Shown in pieces: positions 34,008 to 41,493 of a stretch of 64,000 bases of DNA. Positions within the stretch are counted from its first letter, which is position 1; each line of letters starts with the position of its first letter. Source of the stretch: Chthoniobacterales bacterium (GTDB taxonomy: Bacteria > Verrucomicrobiota > Verrucomicrobiia > Chthoniobacterales > UBA10450); NCBI GenBank assembly GCA_035274845.1, contig DATENU010000016.1, positions 62,001 to 126,000 of the forward strand, written 5' to 3'. Made by a program: the position numbers and the translations under genes. The notes beneath the pieces are model-generated. The model saw nothing but the letters and a program-made list of their open reading frames with translations. It did not search any database and was not told where the DNA came from.

Positions 34008-35366
34008 ATGCGATCCAAGACAATGGAAATCAGCGGCTGGGGACGTTATCCCCGGGGAGTTTCCAGGGTTGTGCGCCCGGAGCGGATGAAAGAAGCGGTG
34101 CCTCCCCGCGAAGGGCAGGTGATCGCGCGCGGGCAGGGACGCAGCTATGGGCAGGCGGCCATGTCCGCCGATGGTTCGGTTATGCTAACCGAGCGCCTCA
34201 ATCGCTTCCTGGATTTCGACGATCGGCCCGGTGTTTTAAGGGCTGAAGCTGGAAGCACGATCGCCGAAGTGCTCGAGGCGTTTGTTCCGCGCGGCTGGTT
34301 TCCAGCGGTGACGCCCGGGACGAAGTTCGTCTCGCTCGGCGGCTGCGTCGCCGCGGATGTGCACGGGAAGAACCATCATCGCGTTGGAACTTTCGGTAAT
34401 CATGTGGAGGAAATCGAGCTGGTTCTGGCCGACGGCCAGCGGAAGCGCTGTTCGCCCCAACAGGAGAAGGAATTGTTCTGGGCCACCGTTGGTGGGATGG
34501 GCCTTACCGGCATCATCACCGAAATCGCCCTGCGGCTCATCCCCATTGAAACGGCTTCCGTGATTGCGCAGCATCATCCCGCGCGCAATCTCGATGAATC
34601 ATTGGAACTGCTCGAGAAGCGCGAGTTCGACGACGAATATACCGTAGCGTGGCTCGATTGCCTGGCGCGTGGAGAGAGCTTCGGCCGGAGCGTGTTGATG
34701 CGCGGCCATCACGCCAAAATTTCGGAGTTGCCTGCAGAAGTGAAGAAGCCTCTCGAATGGGAATCGGCCCAGCCGCGAAATATTCCGGCGAGTTTTCCGG
34801 GTTGGTTCCTAAAACCGTGGGGCGTCTCGCTCTTCAACCGGCTTTACTATTTTGCGCAGAGTAAAAAGAAGGGTCCGTTTGTTAGCTCCTGCGAGAAATT
34901 CTTTTATCCCCTGGATCGATTGGGAAATTGGAACCGCCTCTACGGCCGGCGCGGATTCGTGCAGTATCAATGTGTGGTCCCTTCGGTTCACGCGCGCCGG
35001 GGATTGCGGCTCATTTTGGAGGAGCTCGCCCGGAGCGGACGCGCCAGCTTCCTCACGGTCTTGAAACGTTTCGGCGCGGAAGGTCAGGGACTGCTTTCCT
35101 TTCCCACTGAAGGTTTCACACTCACGCTTGACCTGCCGATGACCGATTCCGGGTTGTTTCCGTTTCTAGATCGATTGGATGAGATCGTGCTCGAGCATGG
35201 AGGCCGCATCTACCTTGCGAAGGATGCCCGCGTTAAGGGTGAGACCTTCAGGGCCATGTATCCCCGATTTGCGGAATGGCAGCTAATCAAGGCCGCGGTA
35301 GATCTAAGCAATTGCTTCAGTTCCGATCTGGCGCGCCTGTTGGCCATGGGCGGCGCTCCAACGTGA
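34008..35366 (+). CDS. dprE1: DprE1-like FAD-dependent decaprenylphosphoryl-ribose oxidase
   Basis: The 452 residues start at the ATG at 34008, which has AAGG six bases upstream. The FAD-binding PCMH domain reads GQGRSYGQAAMSADG, then PGTKFVSLGGCVAADVHGKN followed by HHRVGTFGNHVEEIELVLA. This matches mycobacterial DprE1 very closely (HGKNHH...GSFGNHV). The C-terminal substrate domain has VQYQCVVP, SGRASFLTVLKRFGA and FRAMYPRFAEWQ, also DprE1-like. It would oxidise C2 of polyprenyl-phosphoryl-ribose to the 2-keto form, which DprE2 reduces to the arabinose form. The next gene overlaps its stop. Confidence 0.87.
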   Translation: MRSKTMEISGWGRYPRGVSRVVRPERMKEAVPPREGQVIARGQGRSYGQAAMSADGSVMLTERLNRFLDFDDRPGVLRAEAGSTIAEVLEAFVPRGWFPAVTPGTKFVSLGGCVAADVHGKNHHRVGTFGNHVEEIELVLADGQRKRCSPQQEKELFWATVGGMGLTGIITEIALRLIPIETASVIAQHHPARNLDESLELLEKREFDDEYTVAWLDCLARGESFGRSVLMRGHHAKISELPAEVKKPLEWESAQPRNIPASFPGWFLKPWGVSLFNRLYYFAQSKKKGPFVSSCEKFFYPLDRLGNWNRLYGRRGFVQYQCVVPSVHARRGLRLILEELARSGRASFLTVLKRFGAEGQGLLSFPTEGFTLTLDLPMTDSGLFPFLDRLDEIVLEHGGRIYLAKDARVKGETFRAMYPRFAEWQLIKAAVDLSNCFSSDLARLLAMGGAPT

Positions 35367-36103
35367 AAGAACCAGTGCTAATCCTGGGCGCAACCTCAGC
35401 GATCGCGCGGAGCGCGGCGGCCGCTTTCGCCGAAAAACGCTATTCGCTTTACCTGGCCGGGCGCGATGGAGAAGAGCTCGAGCGGCTGGCATCCGACTTC
35501 AGGCTCCGTTATCGAATAGAAGTTGGTTGGAGTCTCTTCGACGCGGAAGATTATGAGAGCCATGCCGGTTTCGTCGAACGAGTCCGGGGCGAGGTAGGAG
35601 GATTTCGAGGCGTGCTGCTTGCCTTCGGTTATCTTGCGGAACGGGGGCTGGCCGAGAGCGATTCGAAAGAGCGGGTGGCTGTGCTGGCGCGCAATTTGAT
35701 CGGCGCGGCCAGTATTCTTGAGCCCCTGGCGGCCTGTCTGGAGCAACAGCGATCGGGCTTCGTGATCGGGATTTCGTCCGTGGCGGGAGATCGCGGACGG
35801 CAAAGCAATTACATTTACGGCGCGGCCAAGGGAGGATTCACCATTTATTTGCAAGGGCTTCGCAACCGGCTTTCTCACGCCGGGGTGCGGGTCGTGACCA
35901 TAAAGGCCGGCTTTGTGGATACCGCGATGACCTATGGGATGCCCGGCCTCTTTTTGGTGGCGTCGCCTGAGTACGTCGGAGGTCGGATCGTTCGAGCCTT
36001 GGAGAGGGGGAGCAATGTCGCCTACATTCCGTGGTTCTGGCGTTACATCATGCTGGTGATCAAACTGATTCCCGAATCGCTTTTCAAGCGATTGAAACTC
36101 TGA
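35363..36103 (+). CDS. dprE2: DprE2-like short-chain dehydrogenase
   Basis: The 246 residues start with GTG at 35363, overlapping the dprE1 stop (GTGA). The SDR fold has LILGATSAIARSAAAAFAEK as the NAD-binding loop and the catalytic Ser-Tyr-Lys in GISSVAGDRGRQSNYIYGAA then KGG. The GDRGRQSNYIYGAAKGG pattern is typical of DprE2, which reduces the 2-keto-erythro-pentofuranose intermediate to the arabinofuranosyl donor. A C-terminal hydrophobic stretch (YIMLVIKLIPESLF) may tether it to the membrane, as expected for a lipid-linked substrate. Confidence 0.85.
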   Translation: MKEPVLILGATSAIARSAAAAFAEKRYSLYLAGRDGEELERLASDFRLRYRIEVGWSLFDAEDYESHAGFVERVRGEVGGFRGVLLAFGYLAERGLAESDSKERVAVLARNLIGAASILEPLAACLEQQRSGFVIGISSVAGDRGRQSNYIYGAAKGGFTIYLQGLRNRLSHAGVRVVTIKAGFVDTAMTYGMPGLFLVASPEYVGGRIVRALERGSNVAYIPWFWRYIMLVIKLIPESLFKRLKL

Positions 36104-36122
36104 ACGAAACCTCTCTCTCGTT

Positions 36123-37586
36123 CTAGAGGGCCAGATACATCACCAGGCCGGCGAGTATTCCGACACAGTAGCTTGGCCAGTCGCGGAGCGCGAAAATGAC
36201 TGGATCATCGTGCATCAGGCCGCGCGTGGTAAGAATCCAGACCCGGCTTATCCAGTACAGGAGCAACGGGCAAATGAAGAGGAGGATGGCCGGATGGCGA
36301 TAGAGCACGGTGACTTCCGGGTTCATCACATAGAGGACCAAAACCAGGACGGAAACAATGCCGCTCGCCACTCCCAACGCTGCCACCAGGGGCAGGTCGG
36401 CGGACAAATATCCCCTCGAGCGCGACATGCCGGAAGCATCTTCGAGTAGTTCCGAACAGCGTTTTACCAGAGCAAGGCTCAGGAAGAAGAACATCGAAAA
36501 CGCCAGCAGCCAGACCGAGATGGGAATATTGGTCGCCGCGCTGCCGGCGAAGATTCTCAGCGTGTAAAATCCGGCCAGCACGAGGACATCCATGATGGCG
36601 ATGCGCTTGAAAAAGCTGGAGTAAGCGAAGCTCATCCCGAAGTAACCGAGCAGAATGACGCCCAGAGCGGGCAGGCGGGCGACGAATGCCAGGAAGATTC
36701 CGGCTAACAGGAGCAGGGTCGCGAGGATGAAGCCGTCGCCCACGTTCAATTCGCCCGCGGGCAACGGCCGGAGCCGTTTGATCCGGTGGGCCCGGTCCGC
36801 CTCCAGATCGAGAAGGTCGTTAACGAGATAAACGCTCGAGGAGACGAGACTAAAAGCCAGGAAGGCGAGCGCCCCCTTGGCAAAAATCCGGGGATTGGCG
36901 ATTTCATGCGCCATGATGACGGGCACAAAGATCAGAAGGTTTTTGGACCATTGATGGAGGCGCATCGCGGGCGCGAGAGCGTTGAGCCCTCTCTGAGCCG
37001 GCTTGATCTCAGTGGCGGATGTTACCGCCTGCGCCTGTCGAAACAATTGCCGCTTGTGCGTAACCACGAATCCCTGGCGGGCGGCGCCCCAAACGGGAAG
37101 ATCGGCTCGGGCATCGCCCACGTAGTCGAACTGCTTCCGGCCGAATCTTTGTTCGAGAGCGGCTTGCTTGTGCTCCGCTTTCAAATTCACCGAGCCGCGA
37201 GTCGCGATCACCTCGTTAAAGCATCGGAGATGCTCCGCGACTCTGTTGGCCATCAATTCATGCGCCGCGGACACGAGAACGATGGGCCGTTTGGCTGCTC
37301 GCGCCTGATCGATCAAAGCAAGGACTTCCTCTCGATACGGGAGCAGCTCGCAATTCGGGACGGCTCGGCGCGCAATTTCGTACTTAAAACTGGCAATTCC
37401 CTTCGCCAACCAAAGCGGAAAGCGGAGCAAGGCGCTCGGGTTCTTCCTTATCAGAAGAAATGCTCCCTCCCAAAGGAGGTCTGTCTTCACCAGCGTCCCA
37501 TCGAGATCGACGCAGAGAGGGATGCTCGCCGAATCACTCATTCCCGCCGGGAGCGGCAGAGCCGAGGTCTCCATGATTGATTCCAT
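36123..37586 (-). CDS. HAD phosphatase-UbiA prenyltransferase fusion
   Basis: The protein has 487 residues. The N-terminal ~200 are a HAD domain with motif I CVDLDGTLVKTDLLWEG, motif II VLVSAAHELMANRVAE and motif IV FDYVGDARADLPVW. The rest is a polytopic UbiA domain with NDLLDLEADRAHRIKRLRPL, which resembles the NDxxDxEADRxHPxKRxRPIA motif of mycobacterial Rv3806c, and SSFFKRIAIMDVLVLAGFYT as the second Asp-rich region. It would transfer 5-phosphoribose from PRPP to a polyprenyl phosphate, and the HAD domain may then remove the 5-phosphate. It converges on dprE2 with a 19-bp gap. An alternative start is the ATG at 37574. Confidence 0.87.
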   Translation of the reverse strand: MESIMETSALPLPAGMSDSASIPLCVDLDGTLVKTDLLWEGAFLLIRKNPSALLRFPLWLAKGIASFKYEIARRAVPNCELLPYREEVLALIDQARAAKRPIVLVSAAHELMANRVAEHLRCFNEVIATRGSVNLKAEHKQAALEQRFGRKQFDYVGDARADLPVWGAARQGFVVTHKRQLFRQAQAVTSATEIKPAQRGLNALAPAMRLHQWSKNLLIFVPVIMAHEIANPRIFAKGALAFLAFSLVSSSVYLVNDLLDLEADRAHRIKRLRPLPAGELNVGDGFILATLLLLAGIFLAFVARLPALGVILLGYFGMSFAYSSFFKRIAIMDVLVLAGFYTLRIFAGSAATNIPISVWLLAFSMFFFLSLALVKRCSELLEDASGMSRSRGYLSADLPLVAALGVASGIVSVLVLVLYVMNPEVTVLYRHPAILLFICPLLLYWISRVWILTTRGLMHDDPVIFALRDWPSYCVGILAGLVMYLAL

Positions 37587-37701
37587 ACGATGATGCTCGT
37601 TTCGGTAACACGTAAGCAGAAAAGCACGGAAGGCACGAGCCGGATTTGCGGGTGCGCTCCGAAACCGGCTCTACTGGTGAAGGGCCTTTCGGTCTTCGGC
37701 G

Positions 37702-39501
37702 ATGATGTTACTATCCAGACTTTGCCCGATGATCCAGATAGCCACGCGAAAAGAGAAGATCACCCTGACGGTCATTTCCCTGGCCACCGTGATAGCGGTT
37801 TATTGCGGCTGGCGCCTGTTCTGGTTTCTCACTGACGACGCCTTTATCGCCTTCCGCTACATCAGTAACGGCCATTTGGGCTACGGCTATGTTTGGAACG
37901 CGCCCCCTTTCCGGCCGGTGGAAGGGTACACAAGTTTTCTCTGGGTGGTGTTGCTGGATGTCGTCTGGCGCATCACTGGAGTCGAGCCGCCGGCGGCCGC
38001 GAATAATATTGCCCTCCTCTTTACCTATCTGACGCTGCTGCTCGGCGGGCTGATTGTCCTGAAGCTGAAACTGACGGAGCGGCTGCAAAAATATCGACTG
38101 CTTTTTCTCGGCCTGGTCTTTGCCGGGGTGGTCACGAACCGCACTTTTCTGGCCTGGACCAGCTCCGGCCTGGAGACAGCGATGTTCAATTTCTTTCTCA
38201 CCCTTTGGATCTACTGCTCCCTGTTCATCGAGAATACCGGGCGCCGATGGATGTTCTGGCTGAGCCTGACTACGGCATTGCTCTGTTTGACACGGCCCGA
38301 CGGATTGCTCTTCGCGATGGCAACGGTCGTGGTGTTAATCAAAGCGTTCTGGGAGCAACGGACGACCATTTCATCGCCACCCGTGTTCGCAAAACTGGCG
38401 CTCGGAGCCACACCCCTCTTGATAATTCCAATGCACGTTTTGTGGAGGCACGCCTTTTACGGGAGCTGGTTGCCTAACACCTACTATGCGAAAGCAATCT
38501 CGGGCCGATGGTGGTACGAGAGCGGGTTCAGGTATCTCGCGTGTTTCGTGTTGGAGTATGCTCTCTGGATTTGGTTGTTGCTGGTTCTGGCTGCGCTCCT
38601 GGTCGGACTCCGGCGGATCAAATCTCTCCGCGAATTGGTGAAGCTTCCCACGACCAATCTGCTGGTGATCCTGACGGTCCTGGGCCACGTGTGTTACTAC
38701 ACCATCATCATTGGCGGAGACCATTTCGAGTATCGCGTTTTCAGTCAGTTGATTCTGCTCATTTTCATTACCTTTTTGTGGGCGCTGAATGGCCTCGGCC
38801 TATCCGCCAAGATCGCGGCGCCGCTGTTCGCTTTTTTTATTGTCCTTTCGTGGCCGATTCCATGGCTCCACTGGGGAGCTACTCACAATCTGATCCTTCG
38901 CCGTCAGACGTATTACATGACTGGCTCGGTCGCCAAGGTGCTAAAAATGCAGGTGCCGTGGACCCCGTATTTCGTCCTGAGATACATTTCGGCATTCGAT
39001 AGAATGCAGTTCTGGCTGATCGAGCGCAGCGTCTGCATGCGCCATCAGGAGCATAAGATATTTTATGTCTACCAGACTTCGATCCTTCCGCCCCGCGAGG
39101 AAGGCATGCGTCTGCCGGCGGCGGGATATCCGGTTACGCCGGCTACTTCAGTCGGAGTTATTTCGTGGGTCCTGCCGCACGTTAACATTATCGATACGAT
39201 GGGATTGAACGACTATGTCGTGGCCCGCAATCCAAAGCTCAGGCTGCCAGCCCAGATGGCGCACGACCGACAGCCTCCGAAAGGTTATGTCGAATGTTTT
39301 TCTCCGAATATGGCTTTCACTCCGAAGCATGCCGCCATCAAACAGCGCCCAGTGGAATTAACTGCGGAAAAGATCGTTCAGTGCGAACAGGAATATGCGG
39401 CGCTGGTGGCCCGCGGACTCTCCGAAATGCCGTCGCCGACTCCAATTGCCGCTGCGTCAGCCGCCATGCCATCGCCAACCGCGTCGCCCGTCGAACCATA
39501 A
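37702..39501 (+). CDS. GT-C membrane glycosyltransferase, AftB/ZomB-like
   Basis: This 599-residue protein has about ten hydrophobic segments over the first 430 residues and a soluble C-terminal part ending in an Ala/Pro/Thr tail. The first extracytoplasmic loop holds LTDDAFIAFRYISNGHLGYG and RPVEGYTSFLWVVLLDV, the Asp-Asp and VEGYT signature of the AftB (Rv3805c) arabinosyltransferase family and its relatives. Such enzymes use a polyprenyl-phosphate sugar donor outside the membrane. An in-frame ATG at 37729 is an alternative start. With dprE1/E2 and UbiA next door, a D-arabinofuranose donor is likely; the acceptor is unknown. Confidence 0.82.
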   Translation: MMLLSRLCPMIQIATRKEKITLTVISLATVIAVYCGWRLFWFLTDDAFIAFRYISNGHLGYGYVWNAPPFRPVEGYTSFLWVVLLDVVWRITGVEPPAAANNIALLFTYLTLLLGGLIVLKLKLTERLQKYRLLFLGLVFAGVVTNRTFLAWTSSGLETAMFNFFLTLWIYCSLFIENTGRRWMFWLSLTTALLCLTRPDGLLFAMATVVVLIKAFWEQRTTISSPPVFAKLALGATPLLIIPMHVLWRHAFYGSWLPNTYYAKAISGRWWYESGFRYLACFVLEYALWIWLLLVLAALLVGLRRIKSLRELVKLPTTNLLVILTVLGHVCYYTIIIGGDHFEYRVFSQLILLIFITFLWALNGLGLSAKIAAPLFAFFIVLSWPIPWLHWGATHNLILRRQTYYMTGSVAKVLKMQVPWTPYFVLRYISAFDRMQFWLIERSVCMRHQEHKIFYVYQTSILPPREEGMRLPAAGYPVTPATSVGVISWVLPHVNIIDTMGLNDYVVARNPKLRLPAQMAHDRQPPKGYVECFSPNMAFTPKHAAIKQRPVELTAEKIVQCEQEYAALVARGLSEMPSPTPIAAASAAMPSPTASPVEP

Positions 39502-39544
39502 GCTCTGCGGCCGCCAGGTACCACGAAGAATAGCCTTGTTGGGA

Positions 39545-41410
39545 ATGCAGCCGTCAGAGCCACCTACCGACAGAAGACGCCTGATATTCGTTAGCGTTGC
39601 GGGGCTGGTATTTTCCGCGGCCCTGATTTGGCATGCCCGGTATTACATGCCGTTTTTGTCGGACGACGCGCTGATTTCGTTACGCTATCTCAAGCGATTC
39701 CTGCATGGAGAGGGACTAACGTGGACGGCGGGTCGGCCTGTCGAAGGTTATTCGAATCTGCTATGGATCCTTTTGTTGGCCATTCCGGGCGTAGTCGGAG
39801 TGGATTTGATCAACGCGGCGAGGGTTCTCGGTATTGGATGCTCGATCCTGGTTATTGTTTCGCTCCTGGCGTGGCCTCCGCGAAACCGTGCCTCGCGGCA
39901 GGTGCCCTGGCTACCCCTAGTAACCGGTCTTCTTTTTTACTGCCTGGCCGCGCCCACCGCGGTGTGGGCCATCGGGGGACTCGAACAACCGTTGTACGCC
40001 TGTTTGTTAGCCGCCGCCCTTCCGCTCGGATTCTCCATCATGGAATCCGAGGAACTCGATCAAAGAAAAATCCTGGCCGTGTCCCTGGCGCTGGGTCTCC
40101 TGTGCCTGACCAGGCCGGATGGTCCTATCTTTACCGTCGCGTTCTTCCTCGCGTTCGTTTTCGCCTGGGGAATTTCAGGATCCAGACGACGTCTGCGCGG
40201 ATTGCTAACCTTGGTTTCGTTACCGCTGCTTTGTTTTGTGGGTCAAACAACCTTCCGCCTGTTTTATTATGGCGAACTGGTGGCGAACACAGCTCGGGTG
40301 AAAATTGCGCCGTCCCTCTATCACCTGTCGGAAGGGTTGAAGTATGTCTCCAACGGCATCGGTAGTCTCGCGCCGTTTTCCTACATCGCCCTTTTTTATC
40401 TGGTCGTTGCGGTGTGGTTCCGTTCGACGAGAAGGCGAAGCGTTTTGCTGCTTCTCTGCACCGCTTTGTGGATTCCCTACCTCGTTTTCATAGGCGGCGA
40501 TATCTTTCCGGCTTACCGGCTTTTTGTCCCATTAATGCCCGTCTTTGCTTTCGCGCTCATTGAGGCGATTGCCGCCCTCCAATCCTTTTTCAAGGAGAAG
40601 AATCTTGCTGTCTGGCTCATCGCCCTGGCGCTAACCGCCTCCTTCGTTGTTTACGGAAAGATCCAATTCAGGAATCCGGAAAACCAAAGGGGCAAGACGG
40701 AACTTTGGGAATGGGACGGCCAGGTGCTGGGACTGTTCCTGAAGAAGGCCTTCGGGCCGCAGCAACCTCTGGTCGCTGTCACGGCCGCTGGATGCATTCC
40801 CTATTGGTCCGAGCTTCCATCCCTGGATATGCTTGGGCTGACCGACTATTACCTGCCCCGCCATCCGCCCAGTGATTTAGGACAAGGATATCTGGGGCAT
40901 GAACTGGGAGACGGAAATTACGTGATGGAGCAAAAGCCGGACATCATTACTTTCCATGCGGGGGTGAGGAAGCCGGTTTTTCGCAGTGGAATGGAAATGT
41001 TTAAGAGCGGTGACCTCGTTCGCTGGTATACGCCAGTTAACGTTCTCGGCACCTTTCCCTACGCCTGCCGGGCTACTTTCTGGGTTCGGCAGGAGAGCAA
41101 CAAGATCGGCGTTCGCCGGACGCCGGATGAGGTTGAGATTCCTGCTTACCTCTTATCCGGCAATCGCGCTTCGGCAGCTCAGTTCAACGCTGAGGACAAG
41201 CTCATTCTGCCAGTGTCAGTGAAAGAACCAGCTGGAATGAACATTTTGGATCCCTTGCCCGGAAACTGGACCTGTGAAGTCGTCTCGCGAAATGCGCAGG
41301 CGATCGATTGCAAGGTGATGCCAGGAGGCTCCTCGACCCCGGTTCAATTGACGACCAACAGCCTGGCTCCAATTGAAATCGAAAAGGTGATCCTGAGGAA
41401 AGTGCCCTGA
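39545..41410 (+). CDS. Second GT-C membrane glycosyltransferase, AftB/ZomB-like
   Basis: This 621-residue paralogue of the preceding gene starts at the ATG at 39545 (MQPSEPPTDRRRLIFVSVAG); the frame extends upstream over the previous 3' end but that part is not coding. The first loop has FLSDDALISLRYLKRFLHGE and RPVEGYSNLLWILLLAIPG, again the DDAxIS and VEGY motifs. A HMM-scale alignment would be needed to measure divergence from the first copy. The soluble C-terminal region (about 430-621) lies outside the membrane. It follows the first copy after 43 bp, so the two are probably cotranscribed. Confidence 0.82.
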   Translation: MQPSEPPTDRRRLIFVSVAGLVFSAALIWHARYYMPFLSDDALISLRYLKRFLHGEGLTWTAGRPVEGYSNLLWILLLAIPGVVGVDLINAARVLGIGCSILVIVSLLAWPPRNRASRQVPWLPLVTGLLFYCLAAPTAVWAIGGLEQPLYACLLAAALPLGFSIMESEELDQRKILAVSLALGLLCLTRPDGPIFTVAFFLAFVFAWGISGSRRRLRGLLTLVSLPLLCFVGQTTFRLFYYGELVANTARVKIAPSLYHLSEGLKYVSNGIGSLAPFSYIALFYLVVAVWFRSTRRRSVLLLLCTALWIPYLVFIGGDIFPAYRLFVPLMPVFAFALIEAIAALQSFFKEKNLAVWLIALALTASFVVYGKIQFRNPENQRGKTELWEWDGQVLGLFLKKAFGPQQPLVAVTAAGCIPYWSELPSLDMLGLTDYYLPRHPPSDLGQGYLGHELGDGNYVMEQKPDIITFHAGVRKPVFRSGMEMFKSGDLVRWYTPVNVLGTFPYACRATFWVRQESNKIGVRRTPDEVEIPAYLLSGNRASAAQFNAEDKLILPVSVKEPAGMNILDPLPGNWTCEVVSRNAQAIDCKVMPGGSSTPVQLTTNSLAPIEIEKVILRKVP

Positions 41411-41493
41411 TGTTTGATTGATGGATGTTGCTGCTGCTGCCCGGGGAGATTTTTGCCTTGCTCGGGCTGGAGGTGAAAAGGAGGATGAGGACA

